Shown here piece by piece: positions 1-7,548 of a stretch of 64,000 bases of DNA. Both the position numbers and the translations under genes were made by a program. How positions within the stretch are numbered: the stretch's first letter is position 1; every line of letters starts with the position of its first letter. Location of the stretch: assembly GCA_963773845.1 (NCBI GenBank), contig CAVZCU010000009.1:372001-436000 (forward strand). The letters are read 5' to 3'. The notes beneath the pieces are model-generated. The model did no database searches. It saw only the letters and a list, made by a program, of their open reading frames with translations, and had not been told where the DNA came from. The stretch comes from SIAJ01 sp963773845. GTDB lineage: Bacteria; Planctomycetota; Planctomycetia; Gemmatales; Gemmataceae.

Positions 1-2282
1 TCTTTCATGGCCGTCGAAGCCTTCGGCAATGCCGAGGCTACGGTGCGTCGTGATATGGGGTCGAACAGTAAGTTTGTGTCGTTCTTAGCAATCGCGGCAT
101 TGGCGGCCTTTGCAACAGCGTCCGCAAGTTTCGCAGCGAAAAGAATCGAGTTAGCCCTCGCTTGGTCCGGATCGCCGCCGCCGAGGAGTAAATCGCCCAG
201 GATGCGAATTGCCCACGCCCGGATTGCCGGCGAGGACGTATTCAATGTGAAAGGTGTGATCGATTCGGAATCGATGGCGTTCGTCGCGTACAACGCCCAA
301 AGACCATGGAGGGCGTGCGATTCCTTCGGGTCCTTTGCCACTTCAAGCAGCTTATTCCGAATTTCAGCGGGCAACTGCTTCGTCGCAGTTCGTTCCTGCA
401 ATATCCGTCGTGCATGCCGCACGTACCACTCGTTGTCACTCAACTGATACTTCACCAGCTCCTCGTCCGTACACTTCTGCAAATCAATCCCCGTCACCGG
501 CTTCGTGCCCTGGTAGCTGATCTTGTAGATGCGGCCGTTGGTGCGGTCCCAGACTTCCGGCTGCGGCAGGTGGCAGGCTTGCTTGTCGTACCAGTCGATC
601 AGGTACACGTTGCCGTCTGGCCCGTACTTCAGGTTGATGAAGCGGGCCCATTCGTCGTTGGCGAGCAGGAAATCCTTGCCGTGGTGAGCGACGTAGCCGC
701 TGCCTTTCGCTTCCGGAATGTCCATGTTGATGCGCCGGCCGTGGATGTTGCCCATGAACAGTTGGCCCTTGTACTTTTCGGGCCAGGCGCCGCCGAGATA
801 GCACATCAACCCGCAATGGGCATGGCCGCCGCCGGCGCTATCGCTCTTGTTGTTGCCACCGTGTGGCGTCGCCCCGACGTAGTGCAAGTGATCCGCGATC
901 GTCTGGATGTCGGCATACGTGTACGGGTTCACGTGCGGGCCTGCCTGGCGAATGTAGCGGCCGCCCTGGATGATGTGGTAAAGGTGCGGAATGACACAGG
1001 CTTCGATGAAGAATTCGCCATACTCGTTGTAATCTAGCCCCCACGGGTTGCTGGTGCCCTCGGCGAACACTTCAAAGGTGTGCTTGGTCGGATGGTAGCG
1101 CCACACGCAACAGTTGAGCGGCACGCGATCCTTGTCCGGCGTGCCCGGCTTGCCGACCCGGCTGCGCGTGAACACGCCATGACAGCCATAGAGCCAGCCG
1201 TCCGGCCCCCAGGTGAAGGTGTTGAGCGTTTCGTGCGTATCGGAAACCGCGTCCCAGCCATCGAGCAGGATCTGGATCTTGCCCGGCTTGTCGCCTTCGA
1301 GAATCGGGATGTACATCAGGTACGGCGCGGCCCCGACCCACACGCCGCCGAAGCCAACTTCCAGGCCGCTGACGAGGTTCAGCCCCTCCATGAACGTGGT
1401 GCGTTTGTCGAATTTGCCGTCGCCATCGGTGTCCTCGAAGATGACGATGCGATCGCCCTTCTTGCGCTCGTTCTCTGGCAACAGCGGTCCCTCTGAGGGA
1501 TAGCGCTTGGGATATATGAACGCTTCCGCGACCCACAGTCGGCCGCGATCGTCGATCGCGAAGGCGATCGGCTGCATGACGTCCGGCTCGCCGGCGAAGA
1601 GTGTGACCTTGAAGCCTTCGGGGACGGTCATCGCGGCAGCGGCCTTTTCAGGGGAGAGGCCCGCGTACTTGTAGTGGTCGGGGGCCAATGCCGCTTGCGA
1701 CGTAGCCTTGCGCGGCGGGAAGTTGGGCTTCTTATCGTGTAAGCGGAAGTCGTCGAAGTTGATGTGCCCCCAGTGCCCAGTGTTGTTGTCGACCAGGCGG
1801 ATCTGAATGCTCTTGTTCATGTACTTGATGAGGTCGATCACATCGCGGCGCAAGTCTTCCTCTTCGAGCCCGGACGTCGTGTAGAACGGCTTGCCATCGG
1901 AAAGCAATTCGACCCGCGTGTCCTTCCACGGGCCGCCGCCGACAAGGAAGCTGGCCCAGCGATGCGTGACTTTGAACGGAACGCTGGTCAGCGTGCCGGT
2001 CGGCTTGTCGCCCAAGCGCTCGAACCCGCCGATCCAGTACTGTCCCTGATGCTTGCTGTACATGTCGCCGCGACGGGGATGAACCGTGTCCCCCTTGATC
2101 GGCTGTTCCTTGAAGGCGTCGCCGGTTGCGGTCCAGTCCTTGAGCGTGCCGGTCTCGAAATCGAGGTTGAGCGGCTTGCCGTCGGGACCGGTAGGCAACA
2201 CGCCTTCATCGGCGGCTTTGGCGGATAGGACGGAGAGGACGCACAGGAACAAGGGGACGCAATGGGAGAGCAGGCAGCGCAT
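1..2282 (-). CDS. PVC-type membrane-bound dehydrogenase (partial, 3' end outside window)
   Basis: An open minus-strand frame runs from an ATG at 2282 off the left edge, about 760 codons without a stop. It begins with a short signal peptide (MRCLLSHC..., cleavage near AKAAD). Residues about 30-190 form a DUF1080-like concanavalin/LamG-type segment (LDFETGTLKDW, HWGHINFDDFRLHD). The rest is the beta-propeller of the planctomycete 'membrane-bound dehydrogenase' family, with hallmarks DDRGRLWVAEAFIYP, FTWGPDGWLYGCHG, SNPWGLDYNEYGE and YLIDWYDKQACH, followed by a HEAT-like region. In this family a C-terminal cytochrome c (CxxCH) usually follows; it would lie outside the window. The product is probably exported and acts on sugars or polyols, but the substrate is unknown. 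The family call is strong; the function is inferred. Confidence 0.88.
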   Translation of the reverse strand, partial: MRCLLSHCVPLFLCVLSVLSAKAADEGVLPTGPDGKPLNLDFETGTLKDWTATGDAFKEQPIKGDTVHPRRGDMYSKHQGQYWIGGFERLGDKPTGTLTSVPFKVTHRWASFLVGGGPWKDTRVELLSDGKPFYTTSGLEEEDLRRDVIDLIKYMNKSIQIRLVDNNTGHWGHINFDDFRLHDKKPNFPPRKATSQAALAPDHYKYAGLSPEKAAAAMTVPEGFKVTLFAGEPDVMQPIAFAIDDRGRLWVAEAFIYPKRYPSEGPLLPENERKKGDRIVIFEDTDGDGKFDKRTTFMEGLNLVSGLEVGFGGVWVGAAPYLMYIPILEGDKPGKIQILLDGWDAVSDTHETLNTFTWGPDGWLYGCHGVFTRSRVGKPGTPDKDRVPLNCCVWRYHPTKHTFEVFAEGTSNPWGLDYNEYGEFFIEACVIPHLYHIIQGGRYIRQAGPHVNPYTYADIQTIADHLHYVGATPHGGNNKSDSAGGGHAHCGLMCYLGGAWPEKYKGQLFMGNIHGRRINMDIPEAKGSGYVAHHGKDFLLANDEWARFINLKYGPDGNVYLIDWYDKQACHLPQPEVWDRTNGRIYKISYQGTKPVTGIDLQKCTDEELVKYQLSDNEWYVRHARRILQERTATKQLPAEIRNKLLEVAKDPKESHALHGLWALYATNAIDSESITPFTLNTSSPAIRAWAIRILGDLLLGGGDPDQARANSILFAAKLADAVAKAANAAIAKNDTNLLFDPISRRTVASALPKASTAMK

Positions 2283-2373
2283 GGCGGCTCCGAGAAAGGC
2301 ATAGCGAGGGAGCGGGTAGTTTAGCGGAAGGCCCAAAGATTGGTTAGCCGCGCAGGCGCAATGAAAACAAAAC

Positions 2374-2399
2374 TCACCACCGAGTCACAGAGAGCACAG
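2374..2399. repeat. Left arm of an interrupted intergenic hairpin repeat
   Basis: A 26-base arm starting TCACCACCGAGTCACAG matches the reverse complement of 3919-3944 exactly. The arm ends in CACAG (2395-2399), which recurs at 3891-3895 on the far side of the intervening segment. The simplest reading is one intergenic palindrome split by an insertion. Confidence 0.8.
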
Positions 2400-3890
2400 C
2401 GCGGCCCTTGGCCGCAACCAAATGAAGCAGGCATGTCCGGTTGGATAGAGTGGTGTTAGCGCACATTACTCAGCAACCGGAGCATGCCATGCAGACCTTC
2501 TTACAACAGCACAGCGACCATATCCACGGAGTTCTTTCAGGTTTGGATCGTGTTCGCTTTCGAGGCACCTTACGTTCGATCTGCTATGCCGACGGCTTGT
2601 CCCGCTACTTGGGCTTCCTCAAGGTCTTGCTGGTCGCATTCAAGAGCTTCTTTGACGGGACGGCCCGGCGACTGAAGCTCGCCACCGAACGGTTAGCCGC
2701 GACGACTCCCGTTGGCAAGGTGGTTTACTTGTCCGGCACGATCGACAAAGAGGCGGTTGTCCACGATCTGATCCGGCAGCACGCGGTGGCGGACGATTTC
2801 ACGGGCGTGATTGCCGTCTCAGTTGCGTCGAGAACTGTCGCAGTTTTGAACTGTACAAGAACGCGGCCACCCGGATGCTGGAACTGGTGTCGGCCCAGCG
2901 CGAGTGTTTGCACTATTACATCTACCTGCGCCATACGCGCTTCGGCATGATGCACATCCGTCTGATGACGTGGTTCCCGATGTCCGTGCAGATTTGCCTG
3001 AACGGCCGCGAGTGGCTGGCTCGGCAACTCGACGCGGCGGGCATCGAGTACCAGCGCCGAGACAACAGCTTGGCCTGGGTGGCGGACTTCCCGAAGGCGC
3101 AGGCCCTGTTCGACGAACAATTGCAAACGGACTGGTCGGCGACGTTGACCGGCGTGATTCGCGAGTCGCATCCGGAGTTGCGCGGCTGCTGACCGAGTGG
3201 CAACTCCGCGACTATTACTGGACGGCCGAACAGACGGAGTGGGCGACGACGTGGCGTTTCGTTCGGTGGCGGCGTTGCGGCCGTTGTATCGCCGGTTGGT
3301 TCGGCACGCGACCGAGAACCTGTCGAGCCCCGATGTGCTGCGCTTCTTGCAGCAGCGGCTGACAAAGGCCGGAGCGTTGGACGGTCGCTTTCAAGGCGAA
3401 GTCGTGAGCAGCACGAAAACGCACGTCGAGGGGACACGCGTGAAGCACCGCCTGGGTCGGAACAGTTTGAAGATGTACGACAAGTTCGGTTGCATCTTGC
3501 GGATCGAAACGACGATCCATCAGGCGGAAGGCTTGAAGGTGTACCGTCCGAAGGAAGGCGATCCGAGCGGGAGATTGGCCTGGCAACCACTGCGGCGGGG
3601 CGTGGCGGACCTGTACCGTCGCTGCCAGTTGTCGCAAGCGGCCAACGAGTCGTACTTGGCGGCCCTCGCGGCCGTCGAGTCCCCCGAGACGCTCGGCCCG
3701 GCTCTGGTGGCCGCGAGCCGGCCGGTGACCAAAGCGGGCCGTCGCCACCGGGGACTGAATTTGATGTTGCGCGACGATGGCGCGTTGCTGCGCGATCAAC
3801 CGGGGTGAGTTCGCGATCGCGGGCTTCCGGAATCGCGACCTCCGCATGCTCCTGACTGGCTCAGCCCCGACCAACCCGGTCGAGACGAAA
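2400..3890 (+). mobile_element. Putative insertion inside an intergenic palindrome
   Basis: This 1.49 kb segment separates two halves of a palindromic repeat and is flanked by the pentamer CACAG on both sides (2395-2399 and 3891-3895), which could be a target-site duplication. Its left end has a small perfect palindrome (GCGGCC-CTT-GGCCGC, 2401-2415). No terminal inverted repeats are visible. Its only gene is the decayed reading frame starting at 2489. CACAG also occurs within the repeat itself, so the duplication could be chance. Other explanations are recombination between repeats, or a 3'-truncated element. Confidence 0.45.
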
Positions 3891-3944
3891 CACAGAGAAG
3901 AATCAATTCTTGTCTTCTCTGTGCTCTCTGTGACTCGGTGGTGA
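2489..3944 (+). pseudogene. Frameshifted gene of an uncharacterised repeated planctomycete family
   Basis: Translation starts well at ATG 2489 (GGAG at 2479-2482; MQTFLQQHSDHIHGVLSG), but the frame is broken at about 2818, 3186, 3251 and 3795. Splicing the frames gives a continuous protein containing FRGTLRSICY, CLHYYIYLRH, WFPMSVQICLNGREWLARQ, DYYWTAEQTEWAT, GTRVKHRLGRNSLKMYDK and GEFAIAGFRNRDLR. I recall this family from planctomycete genomes as multi-copy 'hypothetical protein', but I see no known transposase motif. The last frame reads through the right-hand repeat to a stop at 3942-3944, so the 3' end is probably truncated. Four lesions in 1.4 kb make real decay likely, unlike the single lesions elsewhere in the window. 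Confidence 0.7.
3891..3944. repeat. Hairpin repeat, right part
   Basis: This stretch reads CACAGAGAAGA (3891-3901), a short spacer, TCTTCTCTGTG (3913-3923) and then on to CTCGGTGGTGA. It is itself a hairpin, and 3919-3944 pairs perfectly with 2374-2399. It resembles the CACAGAGAA-type palindromes scattered through many planctomycete intergenic regions (recollection). Confidence 0.75.
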
Positions 3945-3964
3945 ATCCTGATTTGCTTCGCCGC

Positions 3965-4273
3965 TCAGTACCCGGCGGCCTTCCAGGCATTGACGCCGCC
4001 TTCGAGGGCCTTGACGTTGTGGAAGCCTTTGCTTTCGTACTCTTCCGCCCGACCGGCGGAGGTCGCCTCGTGCGGTCAGGCGCAGTAGAAGATGATTTCC
4101 CGATCCTTCGGAAGGGAAATCTCCATCGCTTTGAATTTGCTCAGCGGTATTGAGCCGTTCAGATAGTTCTGCCGGCACTTCTCGTCGTCGTCATACGCAC
4201 AAACGAACAGGGCGCCGGAGCTGATCGCCCGCTTCGCCTGTTGTGGGCCGATTCGGTCGATGGTTGCAGGCAT
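3965..4273 (-). CDS. Rhodanese-like protein with in-frame UGA, candidate selenoprotein
   Basis: The start at 4273 has a strong GGGAGGTG Shine-Dalgarno. The first 65 codons (MPATIDRIGPQQAKRAI..., FVCAYDDDEKCRQ, EIIFYCA) end at a UGA (4076-4078). The same frame then continues without interruption as PHEATSAGRAEEYESKGF, NVKALEGGVNAWKAAGY, stopping at 3965-3967. That tail is the conserved C-terminal half of a rhodanese domain (NVKALEGGVNAWKAAGY is typical of the fold), so the complete product is 102 residues. UGA falls at residue 66, two positions after Cys64 of the active-site loop (YCA-U-PHEATS), where a catalytic cysteine would be expected. A hairpin with a GGUCG loop starts 15 bases after the UGA. 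Likely role: sulfur or selenium transfer in the cytoplasm. Alternatives are a nonsense mutation or a single-base error (TGC to TGA). No selA, selB, selC or selD is in the window. Confidence 0.72.
4044..4078 (-). promoter_or_regulatory. SECIS-like hairpin directly after the UGA codon
   Basis: On the minus strand, UGA (4078-4076) is followed after 15 bases by UCCGCC (4060-4055), a loop GGUCG (4054-4050) and GGCGGA (4049-4044). This gives a perfect 6-bp stem, extendable by one C-G pair beyond a C/A mismatch. Bacterial SECIS elements place a GG(U)-containing apical loop roughly 16-37 bases after UGA; here the distance is 21. The E. coli fdhF loop also has GGUC. The region is GC-rich and coding, so a chance hairpin cannot be excluded. 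Confidence 0.55.
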
Positions 4274-4291
4274 GGTGCACCTCCCTTTGGC

Positions 4292-4364
4292 TTTGTAGCT
4301 GAATTCGCCGGAATTCAGAACTCCGCGACGGGCAGTTCTGAATTCCGGCGAATTCAGCTACAAA
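4292..4364. repeat. Perfect 31-bp palindromic repeat
   Basis: Arms 4292-4322 and 4334-4364 are exact reverse complements (start TTTGTAGCTGAATTC), with an 11-base loop. It lies between the end of the PPIase gene (4386) and the start of the rhodanese gene (4273), both on the minus strand. It has no U tract, so it is not an obvious intrinsic terminator, although the RNA would fold strongly. Confidence 0.9.
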
Positions 4365-4385
4365 CGTGCACATGGCATACCGCCG

Positions 4386-5441
4386 TCATCGCCTCTTTTC
4401 GAGCTTCCCTGGGTCGACCCCGAGTCGCCTGGAGCGTTCTTCGACCTCCAGCTTTGTCTCGTTGGCCGGTTGCAATATGAAGAGCGGCTTCGCCTCGACA
4501 TTGAGCTGGGCGAACATCTTCGGAACTTCCTGTTCCATTTGCCGATCGGTGGCTTCCTTGATCAGGGCGCTTCGCACGGATTCGTAGGTCACTTCCTTCT
4601 TCGCGGGGATGCTCTTGATTCGCTTGATGACCATGATGCCGCCGCCCGTGTCGATGATCTCGCTGAGCTGCCCATCCTTGAGCTGGAAAGCGATCGCCTC
4701 GACTTTGGCGGTCCCCGGCCCGGAGTAGCGGCCAATGGGATCGACCTGCCCGCCGACTTTACCGAGGTCGCCATAAAGCTGGGCGCGAGCCGCGACGTCG
4801 AACGCATTGGCATCGTCGCGGAGCTTGTCATACATCCGCAAGACATCCTTCTTTTGCTCTTCCGGCCAAAGGATGATCTTGCATTGCACCTTTTCGCCAT
4901 AGATGTTTTCGTAGACCTTCTTCAATTCTCCCTCATCGATTTTGATGCGATCCTTGCACATCGCTTGCAGCATTAATCGCGGTTTGATGACGTCTTCGCG
5001 CCATTCCTGGAGCGACACATTGTACTTCTGTTTCAGAATTGTGCTGATGAACTGCGCCTTATTGACCCCGAGCTTGCCGCAGTCCTGTTCAATTACGGCA
5101 TCAATCTCTTGTGGCGTGATGACGACATTCCGCTTGGCTGCCGCGGACTCGATGATGCGTTTGTTCACATAAAGTCGAATTTTGTCTCGGCCGTATTGCT
5201 TGATGAGATACTCGCCAAACTCTTCCCGCGCGATCGCCTGATTGCCATACAAATAGGCGACGACGCGCGCATCGGGCGGCGGGACCGGCGCCGGCGCGGG
5301 CGCCGCTCCGGTCGACACAACCACTCCCTTGGGCGACTGGGCGGCCAACGGATTGGTGCGCATTTGCCCGAGCAGGAAGCCAACAGTCAAAAGAGCAATC
5401 GCCCCGAGGGTCGGAGCCAGACAGCGGGTCGCGAAACGCAT
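4386..5441 (-). CDS. Exported parvulin-type peptidyl-prolyl isomerase
   Basis: This 351-residue protein has an N-terminal signal/anchor helix (LGAIALLTVGFLLGQM) and a low-complexity Ala/Pro linker (about 45-58). An N-terminal SurA/PrsA-like chaperone region (about 65-165) includes RREEFGEYLIKQYGR-like and ITPQEIDAVIEQD segments. A PpiC/rotamase-type domain follows (about 170-290), ending in GQLSEIIDTGGGIMVIKRI. The order is that of SurA/PrsA foldases, which assist folding of exported proteins in the periplasm. The palindrome at 4292-4364 and the rhodanese gene lie downstream on the same strand, so co-transcription is possible but unproven. Family assignment is confident; the clients are unknown. 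Confidence 0.82.
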   Translation of the reverse strand: MRFATRCLAPTLGAIALLTVGFLLGQMRTNPLAAQSPKGVVVSTGAAPAPAPVPPPDARVVAYLYGNQAIAREEFGEYLIKQYGRDKIRLYVNKRIIESAAAKRNVVITPQEIDAVIEQDCGKLGVNKAQFISTILKQKYNVSLQEWREDVIKPRLMLQAMCKDRIKIDEGELKKVYENIYGEKVQCKIILWPEEQKKDVLRMYDKLRDDANAFDVAARAQLYGDLGKVGGQVDPIGRYSGPGTAKVEAIAFQLKDGQLSEIIDTGGGIMVIKRIKSIPAKKEVTYESVRSALIKEATDRQMEQEVPKMFAQLNVEAKPLFILQPANETKLEVEERSRRLGVDPGKLEKRR

Positions 5442-5516
5442 CGGAACAGGCCTCCATGAAATACAAGCGCGACGCGGATATAGCGGAGCCTGCGAAACGG
5501 GGCAAGGGCAACTCCC

Positions 5517-5592
5517 GGCGAGCCGACCGCCGTGAGTCGGCGGTTAAAGCTGCTTTCGACATCACCCGCCGCCTCACGGCGGTCGGCTCGCC
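5517..5592. repeat. 27-bp palindromic repeat, GGCGAGCCGACCGCC family
   Basis: Arms 5517-5543 and 5566-5592 pair with one mismatch and begin GGCGAGCCGACCGCCGTGAG. The architecture (GGCGAGC...GCTCGCC ends around a Gly/Arg-coding GC-rich core) resembles the copies inside the giant membrane-protein gene at 16826 and 18805 but with a different core. It sits in the divergent interval between the PPIase gene and the dihydrouridine synthase gene. Confidence 0.85.
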
Positions 5593-5625
5593 TGCAATTG
5601 ATCGTTGCCGTATCGTTTCTATGTG

Positions 5626-6726
5626 ATGACACTCACCGAGATTCCGCCACCGCCATGCCTGCCGGGCTGGGAATGCCCGCTGCGCATCGGGTCCGTCGAG
5701 CTGGCTTCGCGCTTTACACTCGCCCCGCTGGCTGGGTACACGAACTTGCCGTTCCGCCGTAGCGTCCGCGAAGTCGGCGGTGTCGGGCTATGCACGACCG
5801 ATCTGGTCAACGTTCGCGCGATTCTGCAAGGCTCGACGCGGACGATGGAACTGCTCGCCACTTGCCCGGAGGACCGGCCGCTCGCCGTGCAGATTTATGG
5901 AGGGGCGGCTGACGATATGGCGGCCGGCGCGAAGTGGGTCGAGGACTACGGCGCGACGATCATCGACATCAATATGGGTTGCCCGGTCCGCAAGGTCGTT
6001 CGCGGAGGCGGCGGTTCGGCGATGATGTGCGATACCACCGGAGCGACTGTGGAAATGGTGGCCCGAGTCGTCAACGCGGTCAAGGTCCCCGTCACGGTGA
6101 AGATGCGGCTCGGCTGGGACGCGGACAATCTCACTGCTCCGTTCTTTGCCCGCGAGTTCGAGCGCGTCGGCGTGGCGGCGATCACCATTCATGGCCGAAC
6201 TCGCGAGCAAGGCTTCAGCGGATCAGTCAATCTGGATGGCATTCGCGCCGTCGTCGAAGCCGTGGACCGGATTCCGGTGATCGGCAACGGCGACGTGCGT
6301 TCGATCCGCGACGCCGAGCGCATGCTCCGCGAAACCGGTTGCTCCGGCATCGCCATCGGCCGCGGGGCACTCGCCAACCCGTGGTTCTTTCGCCAGTTGA
6401 ACTCCTGGCTCACTACCAGCCGTTCTGGTCCACGCGGCACTTACGGCGATCGCATCGACTTCATGCTGACCCATTTCAATCGCCTGATCGATTGGCGAGG
6501 CGAATGGGCGGCCTGCATGCAATTCCGCAAGATGGCAACGTGGTATTGCAAAGCTCTGCGCGCCGGCAAGGCGATCCAGCAAATCCTGGTGCTGCTCGAC
6601 AAACCGCAAACGCTCTACGACATCGCCGAGCAACTTCGCGGCCAGGGCCCGCCGCCGGGCTGGCTGGAATCGGATGCGCTCGATGCCAATGTCCACGTGC
6701 CGAGCGGGCCGATTTCGCATTGGTGA
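5626..6726 (+). CDS. dus: tRNA-dihydrouridine synthase
   Basis: This FMN-dependent TIM-barrel enzyme reduces uridines in the tRNA D-loop. Diagnostic segments are LAPLAGYTNLPFRR near the N-terminus, DINMGCPVRKVVRGGGGSA with the Dus-family active-site region, VTVKMRLGWD, AITIHGRTREQGFSG and IPVIGNGDVRS / GIAIGRGALANPW for flavin phosphate binding. About 366 residues, within the family range. A TTG at 5605 and a GTG at 5623 are in frame, but ATG 5626 is preferred because MTLTEIPPPP leads directly into the family N-terminus. The gene appears monocistronic. It is closest to the DusB type by motif, though the subfamily is not certain. Confidence 0.93.
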   Translation: MTLTEIPPPPCLPGWECPLRIGSVELASRFTLAPLAGYTNLPFRRSVREVGGVGLCTTDLVNVRAILQGSTRTMELLATCPEDRPLAVQIYGGAADDMAAGAKWVEDYGATIIDINMGCPVRKVVRGGGGSAMMCDTTGATVEMVARVVNAVKVPVTVKMRLGWDADNLTAPFFAREFERVGVAAITIHGRTREQGFSGSVNLDGIRAVVEAVDRIPVIGNGDVRSIRDAERMLRETGCSGIAIGRGALANPWFFRQLNSWLTTSRSGPRGTYGDRIDFMLTHFNRLIDWRGEWAACMQFRKMATWYCKALRAGKAIQQILVLLDKPQTLYDIAEQLRGQGPPPGWLESDALDANVHVPSGPISHW

Positions 6727-6797
6727 AAAACGATTGATACGCAGATGACGCCGATTTCAATTCCTATCTGGATCCGTGTCATCTGTTGATGTGTCGA

Positions 6798-7367
6798 TCA
6801 CCCGTGTCCTCCCTGCACCTTCTCGAACAGCAAGTTCACGAATTGTTCCAGCAAATCGACATGCTCCGTGCTTGCAATCACGGCGACGCGGCGAAGTAGT
6901 CGGCGTTTGCGTTCAATCAACTCCAGGCCATGCTCAATGTGGGCTCGCGTGAGTGCGCCGTTGCTCGATTGCATGAGCAATAGTTCATCCGCTTCGATCG
7001 GCGTGAGTTGGGCGGCCCGGTCTTTGTTCTGTTCGACCCAGCCGAGCAGTTCGGGGGACGTCGCGCGCTCGCTCAGCCGTTTCAGGCCCCCTTCGTCTTC
7101 GGACGTTCGCGTGCCGTGCATCCGCGGGAGCAAGCGTTCGAGCGGCAGGTCGCGCAGCTCGTTGACGTGCAGGCCCAGGGCGGAGGCACACTGGCTCACA
7201 GTCGCATTGCGGAGCCGGCGACCTGCCCCGTTTTTGACGATTTCGCGCACCGTATGCCGATTGAGATTGGCAATGCGTGCAAAGTCTTCCTGATTCCAGC
7301 CGCGCTCCTCGACCAAGCGGGCGATTTTGCCCGCCAGATTGTTCCGCGACGCGTTCGGGCCGTCCAT
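6798..7367 (-). CDS. XRE-like helix-turn-helix regulator
   Basis: This is a 189-residue cytoplasmic protein. Residues about 10-65 form a Cro/CI-type HTH (LAGKIARLVEERGWNQEDFA, then NLNRHTVREIVKNG and a third helix ending at ALGLHVNELRDLP). The middle is Arg/Glu-rich. The C-terminal half is helical and leucine-rich (ERKRRLLRRVAVI, VDLLEQFVNLLFEKV) and probably dimerises. Similar HTH proteins are numerous in Gemmata-type genomes (recollection). It lies just downstream of the pseudo-caspase gene on the same strand, but about 180 bases separate them, so an operon is not assured. Target genes are unknown. Confidence 0.75.
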   Translation of the reverse strand: MDGPNASRNNLAGKIARLVEERGWNQEDFARIANLNRHTVREIVKNGAGRRLRNATVSQCASALGLHVNELRDLPLERLLPRMHGTRTSEDEGGLKRLSERATSPELLGWVEQNKDRAAQLTPIEADELLLMQSSNGALTRAHIEHGLELIERKRRLLRRVAVIASTEHVDLLEQFVNLLFEKVQGGHG

Positions 7368-7548
7368 TTTTTGACCGTCACACGAGATGATGGGTTGTCA
7401 AAAGCGCATTATGGCGCGCCGGCGCGCCGCTTCCAAGTAAAGACTTTTTGGTTTTCGCGGCAACCGCCGGTCAATCACGGATCACACGGATAGCGCGGAT
7501 AATTCAATGAGGAATTCCTCGTTTCGATCCGAAGGCCCGCGATTCTCG

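Noticed and set aside
306..1037. Plus-strand open frame over the dehydrogenase gene
   Set aside because: It is a shadow of the strongly conserved minus-strand gene; the translation shows no family features and no ribosome-binding site.
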